Notes: generated from the sequence alone by a model not told the origin. Shown: positions 54,375 through 63,877, counted from the stretch's first letter. The stretch: DNA of 64,000 nucleotides from Rhizobium etli 8C-3 (GCF_001908375.1 NZ_CP017243.1:124001-188000), one strand, 5' to 3'. Translations and numbers: made by a program.

Positions 54375-55072
54375 TCCGAACAGGAACGATGCGGCCATTG
54401 TTTGTATCGGCCGCTCTTTTGGCGTCGGCGATGCTAGCATCGGCGCAGGGCATCCCCGTCATCGATCAGACATCGATCGCCAAGCAAATCGAGAGCATCG
54501 CGCAGCTGAAGTCCCAGCTCGACGCCTTGAACCAGCAGCTCCAACAAGCCCAGCAGCTCTACGGCTCGCTGAACAAGATCACCAACATGGCCGACGTCGC
54601 CAACCTGCTGAACGATCCGTCGATCCGCAAGGCGCTTCCGCAGGACTTCAACGCGATCGAGGGGCTGTTCAAAGGTTCCGGCAGCGGCGTCTTCGGTAGT
54701 TCCGCTTCCAAATTCGTTCAAGACAATTCCACCTACCGCACCGATGCCGACGATTTCTATGCGCAGGAACTGTCGCGCATCCAGAACCAGAACGCCGGGC
54801 AGATGAGCCTCGGCCGGCAGATCTACGATGCGGCGACCAAGCGCATCGGCGGCATCGATGAGCTTCGCCAGAAAATCTCCGGTGCTGCCGACGCCAAGGA
54901 CATCGCCGATCTGCAGGCCCGCCTCCAGGCCGAGACCGCCTTCTTGCAAGCCGACGTCCTGCGCATGCAGGGCCTGCAGATGGTCCAGCAGGCTCAGGTG
55001 CAGGTCGATGACCAACGCAAGGCTGAGGACTGGCGCAAGCGAATGGACACGATGGGAGCGGCGCTGAAATGA
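54371..55072 (+). CDS. virB5: VirB5 minor pilin
   Basis: 233 residues from an ATG overlapping the virB4 stop (ATGA). Signal peptide FVSAALLASAMLASAQG, then long Gln-rich coiled-coil helices (QIESIAQLKSQLDALNQQLQ), the VirB5/TraC fold of the pilus-tip adhesin. Confidence 0.92.
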   Translation: MIRTGTMRPLFVSAALLASAMLASAQGIPVIDQTSIAKQIESIAQLKSQLDALNQQLQQAQQLYGSLNKITNMADVANLLNDPSIRKALPQDFNAIEGLFKGSGSGVFGSSASKFVQDNSTYRTDADDFYAQELSRIQNQNAGQMSLGRQIYDAATKRIGGIDELRQKISGAADAKDIADLQARLQAETAFLQADVLRMQGLQMVQQAQVQVDDQRKAEDWRKRMDTMGAALK

Positions 55073-55302
55073 AGTGGCTTCTTTCTAGCGCGGCCATGCT
55101 TTTACTGGCGGCCTGCTCCCCACAGGCGGATAAGATTTACACCGTCGATGAGCTCATGGCGGACGATGGTCTGCTCGCTAGGATTATCGGCGAATGCCGT
55201 AACAATCCCGGAGAACTCCGCGATACGCCCAATTGCCGCAACGCCGAGGCAGCCGACGGCAAGCTGCGGCTGGAGCGGATGGGCAAATCGTTGGGAGGCT
55301 GA
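55069..55302 (+). CDS. EexN-like entry-exclusion lipoprotein
   Basis: 77 residues with a lipobox MLLLAAC giving Cys16 as lipid anchor, then YTVDELMADDGLLARIIGEC and NNPGELRDTPNCRNAEAA, the pattern of EexN family proteins. These block redundant mating from cells with the same system. The usual place is between virB5 and virB6, as here; the start overlaps virB5 by four bases. Confidence 0.88.
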   Translation: MKWLLSSAAMLLLAACSPQADKIYTVDELMADDGLLARIIGECRNNPGELRDTPNCRNAEAADGKLRLERMGKSLGG

Positions 55303-55304
55303 CG

Positions 55305-56237
55305 ATGTATCAGGTCTTCAGCTTCGTCGACGGACAGTTCAAGACACCGCTGGAAAACTTCATTTCCTCCGGCACCTCGAATATCGCCAACTGGGTCAGC
55401 GGCCCGCTGACGGCGGCACTCACCCTCTATGTCGTGCTCTACGGCTATCTCGTCCTGCGCGGCTCCGTGCAGGAACCGATCCTCGAATTCGCCTTCCGGG
55501 CGATGAAGCTCGCCATCATCGTCATGCTGGTGAGGAACGCCGGCGACTATCAGACCTACGTCACCAATATCTTCTTCGATGCGCTGCCGCGCGAAATCTC
55601 GCAGGCGCTGAATTCGGGCACGGCGCCGAGCGCGTCGACCTTCGACAGCCTGCTCGATAAGGGCCAGAAATGCGCCAAAGAGATATGGTCGCGGGGCTCC
55701 TGGCCTATCGATATCGTCACCGGCGTGGGCGGCCTACTGGTTATCGGCGGAAGCTTTCTTGTCGCGGCGATCGGTTATATAGTTTCGCTCTATGCCCGGC
55801 TGACGCTTGCCATCGTGCTGGCAATAGGTCCGATCTTCATCGCGCTCGCCATGTTCCAGTCGACCCGCCGGTTCACCGAATCCTGGATCGGCCAGCTCGT
55901 CAATTTCGTCATCCTTCAGGTCCTGGTCGTTGCCATCGGCTCGCTGCTGATCACCTGCATCGATACGACGTTTACGGCGATCGAAGGTTATAGCGACGTG
56001 CTGATGCGGCCGATCGCGCTCTGCGCCATTTGCGTCGCCGCACTCTACGTCTTCTACCAACTGCCCGGCATTGCTTCGGCTCTTGCGGCGGGCGGGGCGT
56101 CGCTCACCTACGGCTACGGCGCCGCCCGCGATGCGCACGAAAGCACGCTCGCCTGGGCGACATCCCACACAGTCAGAGCGGTCGGCCGCGGCGCGCGTTC
56201 CGTCGGCCGCCGCCTGACGCCAGGCCGGACCGAATGA
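55305..56237 (+). CDS. virB6: VirB6 polytopic membrane channel protein
   Basis: 310 residues with about five to six hydrophobic helices (for example AALTLYVVLYGYLVLRGSVQ, LTLAIVLAIGPIFIALAMFQ) and the TrbL/VirB6 layout. Begins 2 bases after the EexN-like gene. Confidence 0.93.
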   Translation: MYQVFSFVDGQFKTPLENFISSGTSNIANWVSGPLTAALTLYVVLYGYLVLRGSVQEPILEFAFRAMKLAIIVMLVRNAGDYQTYVTNIFFDALPREISQALNSGTAPSASTFDSLLDKGQKCAKEIWSRGSWPIDIVTGVGGLLVIGGSFLVAAIGYIVSLYARLTLAIVLAIGPIFIALAMFQSTRRFTESWIGQLVNFVILQVLVVAIGSLLITCIDTTFTAIEGYSDVLMRPIALCAICVAALYVFYQLPGIASALAAGGASLTYGYGAARDAHESTLAWATSHTVRAVGRGARSVGRRLTPGRTE

Positions 56238-56276
56238 CGGTCACCAACGCTTCAGACAATTGAACAGGTTTTTTCG

Positions 56277-56558
56277 ATGCTTCGTATCGTTTTGTCGTTT
56301 TTGCTGACCGCCGGTCTCGTAGGCTGCGGTTCGATTTCCCACCCGCTACCGAAATGTGATGGTTATTCCCGCCGGCCGCTGAACCGCGCCATGTGGCAAT
56401 GGCAGGACAGTGGAGGCGAGCAGCCGGCGACCCGGGCCGTTCCCGCTGAGCCGACCAGTCACGCCGCCGCCTATGTGCCGGAACCATCTTCAGCCACACC
56501 GGCCGCTTTCGCGCATTTCGATGTCGCGAGCTCCTACCGTCCATGCGAGGGCGAGTGA
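56277..56558 (+). CDS. virB7: VirB7-like outer-membrane lipoprotein
   Basis: 93 residues. Lipobox LLTAGLVGC, then KCDGYSRRPLNRAMWQWQDS, the short segment seen in many alphaproteobacterial VirB7-position proteins, and a Pro/Ala-rich tail longer than in the Ti-plasmid VirB7. Identified by position between virB6 and virB8 and by the lipobox. Confidence 0.75.
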   Translation: MLRIVLSFLLTAGLVGCGSISHPLPKCDGYSRRPLNRAMWQWQDSGGEQPATRAVPAEPTSHAAAYVPEPSSATPAAFAHFDVASSYRPCEGE

Positions 56559-56559
56559 C

Positions 56560-57231
56560 ATGGTGACCACGGATAACCTCAAAAGTTACTTCGACAAGGC
56601 CCGCCGATTCGATCAGGACCGGGTGATCCAGGTCGAGCGCTCCGCCCGCATCGCTTGGTTCATCGCTGCTTGCGCCGGTACGCTTGCTGCCGTTTCCGTC
56701 TTTGCCGTTGCCGGCCTCACGCCTTTGAAAACCGTCGAGCCCTTCGTCGTGCGGGTCGATAATTCCACCGGCATCGTCGATGTGGTTTCGGCGCTGACAT
56801 CGACCGCCGGCACCTACGACGAGGCCGTCACCAAATATTTCGCGGCCAAATATGTCCGTGCCCGCGAAGGTTACGTCTGGAGCGAGGGCGAGGAGAATTT
56901 TCGCACCGCGGCGTTGCTATCGGCGCAGCCGGAGCAGACTCGATTTGCCGCAGTCTACCGCGGCAGCAATCCAGACTCCCCGCAGAACATTTATGGCCGC
57001 AGTGCCACGTCGCGGATCAACATTGTCTCCATCTCGCTGATCAACGCCAATGTGGCATCCGTCCGCTATATGAGGACGGTGACCCGCGGTGACGAGGTGC
57101 GCACGACGCACTGGGTTGCGACCCTGACCTTTTCCTATGCCAATGCCCCGATGTCCTCGACCGACCGGCTGATCAACCCGATCGGCTTCGTCGTCAGCGA
57201 ATATCGCGCCGATCCGGAGGCGATCAATTGA
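56560..57231 (+). CDS. virB8: VirB8 inner-membrane assembly protein
   Basis: 223 residues from the ATG at 56560. One N-terminal transmembrane helix (IAWFIAACAGTLAAVSVFAV), then the periplasmic NTF2-like domain with TPLKTVEPFVVRVDNSTGIV and NPIGFVVSEYRADPEA. Confidence 0.94.
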   Translation: MVTTDNLKSYFDKARRFDQDRVIQVERSARIAWFIAACAGTLAAVSVFAVAGLTPLKTVEPFVVRVDNSTGIVDVVSALTSTAGTYDEAVTKYFAAKYVRAREGYVWSEGEENFRTAALLSAQPEQTRFAAVYRGSNPDSPQNIYGRSATSRINIVSISLINANVASVRYMRTVTRGDEVRTTHWVATLTFSYANAPMSSTDRLINPIGFVVSEYRADPEAIN

Positions 57232-58085
57232 AACCGCGTTTCCTTCTCCCGCTCATTCTGGTTACCGGTTTCTCTTCGGCGGCGCTCGCCCTCGAGACGC
57301 CACGCGGCGCCACGCAGGACAGCCGCATCCGTTTCGTCGACTACCAGCCCTATAACATCACAAAAGTCGTCGGCACGCTCCGGTCTTCCGTGCAGATCGA
57401 ATTCGCCGCCGACGAGGAAATCGCTCATGTCGCCCTCGGCAACAGCGTCGCCTGGGAGGTGGCGCCGGCCGGCAACATCCTGTTCCTGAAGCCTCGCGAA
57501 AATCAGCCGGTGACGAATATCTCGGTCGTGACGACACGACGGGACGGCTCGACCCGCAGCTATCAGATGGAACTCACCGTCCGTGACGGCAGTGTTGAAG
57601 CCGGTCAGAACACCTATTTCTATGTGAAATATCGCTATCCCGCTGATGAAGCGGAGCGGCGCCGGCTGGAAGCATCTGCGCGCGCGCAGGCGGCACAAGC
57701 CGGCGAGGCCGATCGCGTGCTTGCCCTTCACGAAGCCTATGGACCGCGCAACTGGCGTTATTCGGCGCAAGGGTCCCAGGCGCTCGAACCGCAAGCGGTC
57801 TATGACAACGGCAAGGTCACGACCTTCGCCTTTGCCGGCAACCAGGAAATGCCGGCGATCTATATGGAAAACTCCGACGGCAGCGAAAGCCTGGTTCCGA
57901 AGTCAGTCGACGGCAATCTCGTCCTCGTTCACGCGATCAGCCGCAAGTTCATACTGCGCCGTGGCGGCGACGTGCTTTGCGTCTTCAACGAAGCCTACGA
58001 TCGCGTCGGCACCAATCCCGAGACTAACACGACGTCACCATCGGTCGAGCGCGTCGTCAAAGTGCCGCCCGGCGCGGCGCAATAG
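57228..58085 (+). CDS. virB9: VirB9 outer-membrane core component
   Basis: 285 residues from a TTG that overlaps the virB8 stop and is preceded by GGAGG. Signal peptide FLLPLILVTGFSSAALALE, then DSRIRFVDYQPYNITKVVG and TFAFAGNQEMPAIYMENSDG, VirB9/CagX hallmarks. Forms the core complex with VirB7 and VirB10. Confidence 0.94.
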   Translation: MKPRFLLPLILVTGFSSAALALETPRGATQDSRIRFVDYQPYNITKVVGTLRSSVQIEFAADEEIAHVALGNSVAWEVAPAGNILFLKPRENQPVTNISVVTTRRDGSTRSYQMELTVRDGSVEAGQNTYFYVKYRYPADEAERRRLEASARAQAAQAGEADRVLALHEAYGPRNWRYSAQGSQALEPQAVYDNGKVTTFAFAGNQEMPAIYMENSDGSESLVPKSVDGNLVLVHAISRKFILRRGGDVLCVFNEAYDRVGTNPETNTTSPSVERVVKVPPGAAQ

Positions 58086-58093
58086 GAGGCGTT

Positions 58094-59266
58094 ATGGCCG
58101 AGGAAGAGATTACCCAGATTCCGGGCGAGCGCGCCGAGACGTCGGCCGGCGGCCGGCTCGACAATAACCCGATCCTCAAACGCGGCGCTGTCGCCTTGGC
58201 GATCGTCGTCTTTGTCGCGTTCGCTCTCTGGTCGATGCGAGGGCAGGACAAGCCGTCAGACGGTGCCCAGCCGGAGCGCGTTGTCATCCGGCAGACATCG
58301 GATTTCGAACCGGCGAAGGAGCCACAGCCGGTGGCGACACCGCCGCAGGTCCAGCTCCCGACGCCTGTCGCCGCCGAGCAGGCGCCGACCGACGGCGACA
58401 AGCTGCTCGATGCTGCCCGCCGTGCGCCGGTCATCGCCTATGGCGGCGAGAAATCGCCGGCAACGCGGCGGCAGGATCAGGGCGAGGCGTCGGATCAGGC
58501 CTCGAATTACGTGCCGCTCGGCGCCAATCCCGGCGGCTTCGCCTCGCAGGGCGAAAACGATGACCAGCGCTTCGACCGCTTGCTGACACCGACGCAATTG
58601 CAGGGATCGCGTGCCGGCACGTTGGGCAATCGTGATTTCATCGTCGCAATGGGGACATCCATTCCTTGCGTTCTCGAGACCGCGCTCTCCTCCGATCAGC
58701 CAGGGTTCACGAGCTGCGTCATCAACCGGGACGTTCTTTCAGATAACGGCCGCGTTGTGCTGATGGAAAAAGGCACGCAGATTGTCGGTGAATATCGCGG
58801 CGGTATTCGGCGTGGACAAAAGCGCCTGTTCGTTCTCTGGAACCGGGCGAAGACGCCGAAAGGCGTGATCATCACTTTGGCTTCGCCCGCAACCGACGCG
58901 CTTGGCCGGGCCGGCATCGATGGTTATGTGGACACCCATTGGTGGGAGCGTTTTGGCAGCGCGATGCTCCTGTCGATCGTCGGCGACGCCAGCTCTTATG
59001 CCAGCAGCCGGCTGCAGGACAGCGATGTCGACGCGCAAAACACCACCAGCGCCGGTCAGCAGGCGGCGGCGATCGCCGTCGAGCAATCGATCAACATTCC
59101 GCCGACGCTCATGAAACATCAGGGCGAGCTGGTTTCGATCTTCGTCGCACGCGACCTCGATTTCTCCACCGTCTACCGGCTTCGTGTGACCGAGCCCCGC
59201 AACCGCATCTACGACCGTGCTGCGCTTGGGGATTTCAGCCCCTCCTCGAAGCTCGTGACGAAATAG
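58094..59266 (+). CDS. virB10: VirB10 core component
   Basis: 390 residues; AGGAGG precedes the ATG. One transmembrane helix near residues 33-51 (VALAIVVFVAFALW), a Pro-rich linker, then the TrbI domain with MGTSIPCVLETALSSDQPGF, ILVEKG-like VVLMEKGTQIVGEY and DTHWWERFGSAMLLSIVGDA. Confidence 0.95.
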   Translation: MAEEEITQIPGERAETSAGGRLDNNPILKRGAVALAIVVFVAFALWSMRGQDKPSDGAQPERVVIRQTSDFEPAKEPQPVATPPQVQLPTPVAAEQAPTDGDKLLDAARRAPVIAYGGEKSPATRRQDQGEASDQASNYVPLGANPGGFASQGENDDQRFDRLLTPTQLQGSRAGTLGNRDFIVAMGTSIPCVLETALSSDQPGFTSCVINRDVLSDNGRVVLMEKGTQIVGEYRGGIRRGQKRLFVLWNRAKTPKGVIITLASPATDALGRAGIDGYVDTHWWERFGSAMLLSIVGDASSYASSRLQDSDVDAQNTTSAGQQAAAIAVEQSINIPPTLMKHQGELVSIFVARDLDFSTVYRLRVTEPRNRIYDRAALGDFSPSSKLVTK

Positions 59267-59274
59267 GTTCGGCA

Positions 59275-60303
59275 ATGACTGAAGCTGCCGACTCCGGCGT
59301 CGTGCGCGAACTGCTTTCGCCGCTATCACGCTTTCTGCGTGACAAGACCCTCTACGAGGTCATCGTCAACCGGCCGGGACAGGTCGTCACGGAGGGGAGG
59401 GAGGGATGGCAGACCTATGAGATGCCCGAACTCTCATTCGACAGGTTGATGCGTCTCGCCCGCACGGTCGCGAGCTTCTCCAATCAGTCGATCGACGAGA
59501 CGCGGCCGATCCTGTCGGCGACCCTGCCGGACGATGAGCGGATCCAGATCGTCATCCCGCCGGCAACGACGAAGGGAACCGTCAGCATCACCATCCGCAA
59601 GCCGTCCTCTGTGTCGCTGACCCTCGAGGATCTCGATCATGGAGGATTGTTCGCCGATGTCGCGCCTGTCGAAAGCGACGGGAGACGATTGGACCAAAGG
59701 CTGTTGGAATACTATCGGATCGGCGCCTACAAGGCGTTTCTGCGGGAGGCGGTGTTCGCAAGGAAGAACATCATCATCTCCGGCGCCACGGGGTCGGGAA
59801 AGACGACGCTGTCGAAAGCGCTGATCCGCCACATCCCGCAAAATGAGCGGATCATTTCCATCGAGGACACACCGGAACTGGTGGTCCCGCAGCCCAACCA
59901 TGTTCGGCTCTTTTACTCCAAGGGCGGGCAGGGTCTCGCCAAGGTCGGCGCGAAGGACCTGCTCGAATCCTGCCTGCGCATGCGGCCCGACCGTATCCTG
60001 CTGCAGGAGCTGCGTGACGGGACGGCATTCTACTACATCCGCAATGTCAACTCCGGCCATCCTGGCTCCATCACCACGGTCCATGCCGACTCCGCCCGCC
60101 TCGCCTTTGAGCAGCTGACTTTGCTGGTCAAGGAGTCGGAGGGTGGTGGGGACCTCGAACGGCACGACATCCGCGAGATGCTGACGATCGCGATCGACAT
60201 CATCGTCCAATGCAAGCGGATCGACGGCCGGTTTCGGGTGAGCGAGATCTACTATCGAGACGCCGCGACTGACCTCGGCCGCTCTTCGTCGGATCGAGCT
60301 TAA
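59275..60303 (+). CDS. virB11: VirB11 traffic ATPase
   Basis: 342 residues. Walker A SGATGSGKTTLSKAL near residue 170, the Asp box RIISIEDTPELV, Walker B MRPDRILLQELRDG and the His box NSGHPGSITTVHADS are all intact. Last virB gene; no virD4 coupling protein follows. Confidence 0.95.
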   Translation: MTEAADSGVVRELLSPLSRFLRDKTLYEVIVNRPGQVVTEGREGWQTYEMPELSFDRLMRLARTVASFSNQSIDETRPILSATLPDDERIQIVIPPATTKGTVSITIRKPSSVSLTLEDLDHGGLFADVAPVESDGRRLDQRLLEYYRIGAYKAFLREAVFARKNIIISGATGSGKTTLSKALIRHIPQNERIISIEDTPELVVPQPNHVRLFYSKGGQGLAKVGAKDLLESCLRMRPDRILLQELRDGTAFYYIRNVNSGHPGSITTVHADSARLAFEQLTLLVKESEGGGDLERHDIREMLTIAIDIIVQCKRIDGRFRVSEIYYRDAATDLGRSSSDRA

Positions 60304-60346
60304 CGGGTTGCGTCCGGGCCTCTAACAATTCTGTCGGTTTCGACCG

Positions 60347-60923
60347 TCAGTCCAATTGTGCGGCCTTCTCACGCAGGACCACTGAAAACGCGCGGAGCCC
60401 CTGATGGTCCAGTGCATCAATGAATTCGTGAACCGCCGGCACCGTCTTGCGTAAATTCAACCGGGCGCGCCTGATGCTGTCGATCAATGCGCTCTAAAAG
60501 GTGGATGGAGGCCCACGAGGAAATTGTCCGGCGATACGCAGGTCACCCCATGAGGCCGAAGCTCCGTGACAGGGAAATCCTTGAGATTCCACGTGACAAT
60601 CACGGAAGCTTTTCCGGCGATGGCTGCAGCTAAAACATGACGATCATCGGGACCGGTAGCGAGAGGTTGGGGATGAGGATTTGGTGGTTACCGACATCGG
60701 CATCGGGCAAAACTTCCTTGATCCGATCACGGGTCGCTTCCAGACGGGAGAAGGGTATCTCGGGTGAGCCGATGGCCAGATTGCGAATCCACTCGGCGTG
60801 GATGTCGTCGGTCCAGCGTGCGTCGACGAGACCGTCGAAAGCACACTGGACCAAGACATTGCGTAAATGGAAAGGGTAGAGGACGCAGGCATCGTAGACC
60901 GCGACGGGCGGCTTAGAGGCCAT
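60347..60923 (-). pseudogene. PIN-domain ribonuclease (toxin) broken by two frameshifts
   Basis: Minus strand: MASKPPVAVYDACVLYPFHL to [12 protein letters not shown] is open and carries the first acidic PIN residue. A one-base loss near 60655 then leads to an early stop; in the next frame the expected [20 protein letters not shown] and [20 protein letters not shown] follow. A second shift near 60490 brings back [20 protein letters not shown] to EKAAQLD and a stop at 60347. Restored, it would be about 192 residues. Its start overlaps the upstream antitoxin-like gene by 11 bases, a classic toxin-antitoxin layout. Confidence 0.78.
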
Positions 60924-61359
60924 GATTGACGATCAGATCCTCTGTGTCCTCGGCCAGCGCGTCGAGGCTTTTCTGGCGAGCATCGAGCTTGGCCTTGAGC
61001 GCAAGAACATCCTTCAACTTGGCTCGGCGGTGCTTGCCGACATAGCGGAAGGGCAGATCGCCGCGATCCATGCGCAGCACCACGAGAGGACGTGAGATGC
61101 CGAGGATGGTGGAGGCGTCGGTCGGGCTCAATTCCTGATCTTCCGTGAGCACGGCAACACGCTTGCCGCGCAACAGATGATCGAGGAGTGCTTCGACAGG
61201 TGCGAAAGCCGAGGCTGGAAGAGAAAGGGTTTGAAGCTGTCCACCTTCGCGGCGAATCCGCAGTTCCAGGTGGTCGCCCTCCGCCAGCTTTGGGATCGGC
61301 GCGACGGCCTTGCGGTCGCGATCCGACAATTCGGTAAATTGAAGAACATGGCTGGTCAT
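60913..61359 (-). CDS. Helix-turn-helix antitoxin-like protein paired with the PIN gene
   Basis: 148 residues from the ATG at 61359. A C-terminal excisionase/MerR-like HTH reads SPTDASTILGISRPLVVLRM, then DRGDLPFRYVGKHRRAKLKD. The gene is intact whereas its toxin partner is frameshifted, so it no longer needs to neutralise a local toxin. It could still bind its own promoter or act on a homologous toxin elsewhere in the genome. Confidence 0.8.
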   Translation of the reverse strand: MTSHVLQFTELSDRDRKAVAPIPKLAEGDHLELRIRREGGQLQTLSLPASAFAPVEALLDHLLRGKRVAVLTEDQELSPTDASTILGISRPLVVLRMDRGDLPFRYVGKHRRAKLKDVLALKAKLDARQKSLDALAEDTEDLIVNHGL

Positions 61360-61871
61360 GGCGAACACCTCTGACCATGTATATAGGGCAAGTCGCTCAT
61401 AACTGCAATACCTGAAATATCCTCCGCTTTCCATCTCCGATTTCCGGGTGCCATAGGAGCGCGCGGCGAACGAGCTCGACCCGCCAACTTGAAGCGTGGG
61501 TTACCGCCAACGGCAAGCGCTCCGCTTCCGATGTGATCGTGCAATGCAAAGGGGCCGCCTCACCAACTATGCAGAAAAATAGGGCCGCTGGAAAACCAGG
61601 GCCCTTTAAGGTGTGAAGGTCAATAACCTCCAGAGGGGAACAGCTGATACGATGGCACTGGGAGGAAAACCATCGACTGCATCAACTTGAGGCAATATGC
61701 TCATATTTTGACCGCTTGGTAAAACATTTTTTGTGCAGTGCAGCTATGCAGAAATGGCAGAGAGTTCTCTGGGCCGATTTGACCGGGATATAGCTTCACG
61801 CATTCGAGATCGCCCGGGCGATGGCTTCCTTTTAGGGCGCCTACGTCGCTGACCAAGGAGGCTGGTGTGGA
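61360..61871 (-). other. Intergenic region, nothing recognised
   Basis: No supported gene. A short phrase built on ATGCAGAAA recurs (near 61569 and 61745), too brief to be called a repeat element. Confidence 0.5.
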
Positions 61872-63062
61872 TCATGGCAGCCGCGGCATTTCGCCGTCGG
61901 CCACACGCCAGATCCACGGCGTCATCTCGGCTCTCGCGGCGATCATCTCATTCAGTGCAACGTCATAGTCTTCGTCGGCCTTCGTCGGAACGATGAACAT
62001 GGCGATCGGCGCTGGCTTTGCCTCCGGTAAGGTCACGGAGGCAATCGGCTGGTCGCGCGAAAGATCGAACCGGAGTCCTTTCACGCTTCTTCGCTTCAGG
62101 CTTGAGAGCCGCTCCAGGAGACGCTGTTCATGGATGGTTTCGAACGGGATCCAGTTCTCGTTGACCACCATCAGCGCCACTTCCTCGACCGAAGCTATCC
62201 CCGCTCCCGAAATGCCGAACGTGGCGATGCCGATGAGATGAAACCCCTCGTTGGATCGCCACAGTTCCAGTTCGGTTTCATATCGGGCATTCAACCGTTT
62301 CCACGCACCCTCATCGAGCATGAAGGGGAAAGGCAGGTGGCGCACCAGCATCTTCTGGCCATCGCGCGCTGAGGAAAATTCCTTTACCTCTCCGACGGTC
62401 ATCATCAGTTTCCGCGGACCGGGACCGGTTAACTGGGCTCCGGCCAACATCGCTGCGCGCCTGGCGGAGATCCCTTCCTTGTCCTCCTGATGAAACACTT
62501 CCGGCACGAACAGGATGTCGCTAAGCGGACCGCCGCGGACAATCATCTGTCGCGCTGCGTTCAGCAGGCTGCTGCGGACGCGACCCCAGCCGCGTCTCCC
62601 AGCCCACAGCGCCGTCCATTCAGTCAGTTCCCCTGTCTCCCAGAGATAATGGAGCATGGCCTTGAGCGACAGCTTTTTCGGATCGTTTCGCACCGTTTCC
62701 GACGGCTCCGAAGATGAGGCCGAAGCCGATCGGTTCCCTCGTTTCGACAGCGAGAAATCGAGTTTCAGCACAGCCGCGCCCGTCGCTGCGTCGATCTGGA
62801 TGGCATTGCCGATCAATGGACCAAGACCCGACAGCTCATATGGCGGTTCATAGGATGGGCAGCCGGGATCGTGATCTCGTCCTGAAAGCGGCATCCGTTT
62901 GATCAGGAATTGGCCATCCATCCGGGCGATATACATCGGCACCGGCGGTTGCCGACACGGGCAAAGTGGCCTGAGCTTCTGTTCGTAAGCGCGTTCGAGC
63001 TGCGGCAGAAACTCTGGAGAACTGTCGTCGAACGCCTGGTTGCCGATCAAAAACTGTCGCAC
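61872..63062 (-). CDS. DUF1173 domain-containing protein
   Basis: 396 residues from a GTG at 63062, chosen because GGGAGG lies 6 bases upstream; a TTG at 63086 would overlap that site. Conserved parts are RPLCPCRQPPVPMYIARMDG (a Cys-rich motif), FLIKRMPLSGRDHDPGCPSY, LSLKAMLHYLWETGELTEWT and MLVRHLPFPFMLDEGAWKRL. The family is frequent on conjugative plasmids of Alphaproteobacteria; function unknown. The CxC and later CPSY suggest a metal site. Confidence 0.85.
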   Translation of the reverse strand: MRQFLIGNQAFDDSSPEFLPQLERAYEQKLRPLCPCRQPPVPMYIARMDGQFLIKRMPLSGRDHDPGCPSYEPPYELSGLGPLIGNAIQIDAATGAAVLKLDFSLSKRGNRSASASSSEPSETVRNDPKKLSLKAMLHYLWETGELTEWTALWAGRRGWGRVRSSLLNAARQMIVRGGPLSDILFVPEVFHQEDKEGISARRAAMLAGAQLTGPGPRKLMMTVGEVKEFSSARDGQKMLVRHLPFPFMLDEGAWKRLNARYETELELWRSNEGFHLIGIATFGISGAGIASVEEVALMVVNENWIPFETIHEQRLLERLSSLKRRSVKGLRFDLSRDQPIASVTLPEAKPAPIAMFIVPTKADEDYDVALNEMIAARAEMTPWIWRVADGEMPRLP

Positions 63063-63661
63063 GTCGTTCCTCCCTTGCCTGGCCAAAGGCTGATCGAGCC
63101 GTAAAAGGAAGGCGTAGCATGAGCTTCGCGGACTTTACTAGCGCAAAATAGTTAGTATGTAAATGTTACGGCCGCTGGGGCCGATTTCAACGCCAAGGCA
63201 GGAATGATCGTTAATTTTAATTTTTGGAGGCTGGAATGCACGTATCTTCTTTTGATAATTAGAAGTCAACGGTGCGTTGATTAGAAGTCAGCCGGTCAAA
63301 ATGTAGAGGCTGCGCCAGCATGAAGTGAGTTCTAATCGCGTGCTACCCAGCCCTTCGAGCCGGCCGGCACTGAACCGCCGATCACCTTGCCGCCTTCCGA
63401 CTGCCCGATGGCTGCCGGCGTCTCTACATCGCAGCTGACGCCGATGCGGCCGGCCGGCACCCTGTCCACGCGGCAGACGGGCCGGAACCGCGGCGCCTGA
63501 CGCCGCGGCGAAGCGCCGGGCGGCGGAAGGGAGGTTTCTTGCTGTGCCAGGAATGGCGGGCCGCACGCGGCCCAAGCCAGGGGAAGAAACCTGAGCGACC
63601 CGCTGAAGGCCCGCCCGCCGCATGGTAAGGGTCGCCTCTCGGCAGGCCCGCGGGCGGGCGC
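63063..63661 (+). other. GC-rich region, open in several frames, no secure gene
   Basis: From about 63340 to 63660 the sequence is extremely GC-rich and several frames stay open. One plus-strand frame (about 63405-63445) reads RRLYIAADADAAGR, reminiscent of a toprim Dx-D motif, but has no start. I would not call a gene here. Confidence 0.4.
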
Positions 63662-63877
63662 CTACCCGTGCGGCGACCGGCAGAGACCTGCCATCCTGTA
63701 GGCCCTCACGCCCTCACCTTCCCCGTCCGGCTCGATCATGCGGGCAGAAAGGCCAGAGCGTTTCAGAACGAGCTGCGCCCTGAGATTAGCGATGAGCCGT
63801 TCCGGACTGAGCCGGCGCAGATCCTCGTTGAAGTCGCCGAACTCCGGGGCAAGCACTAGCGGCAGGATCCCCAGCGC
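63662..63877 (-). pseudogene. Possible C-terminal remnant of a toprim-domain (primase/helicase-like) plasmid protein
   Basis: The minus frame reads LPLVLAPEFGDFNEDLRRLS then PERLIANLRAQLVLKRSGLS. The GDFNEDLRRL block resembles the end of toprim proteins found on rhizobial conjugative plasmids. A stop codon (63880-63878) interrupts the frame just upstream and the continuation to the window edge is not recognisable in one frame, so the gene looks broken. Confidence 0.4.

Noticed and set aside
52911..54440. Long minus-strand open frame opposite virB4
   Set aside because: Antisense shadow of GC-rich virB4; no start signal, no domain, unlike the Walker motifs in the plus frame.
54434..55015. Minus-strand frame opposite virB5, hydrophobic Leu/Val/Gly-rich
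   Set aside because: Composition is the complement of a Gln/Ala-rich coiled coil, not a real membrane protein.
63288..63623. 111-codon minus-strand frame in the GC-rich end
   Set aside because: All frames stay open there because of base composition; the translation is Arg/Ala/Ser/Gly-rich and has no start signal.
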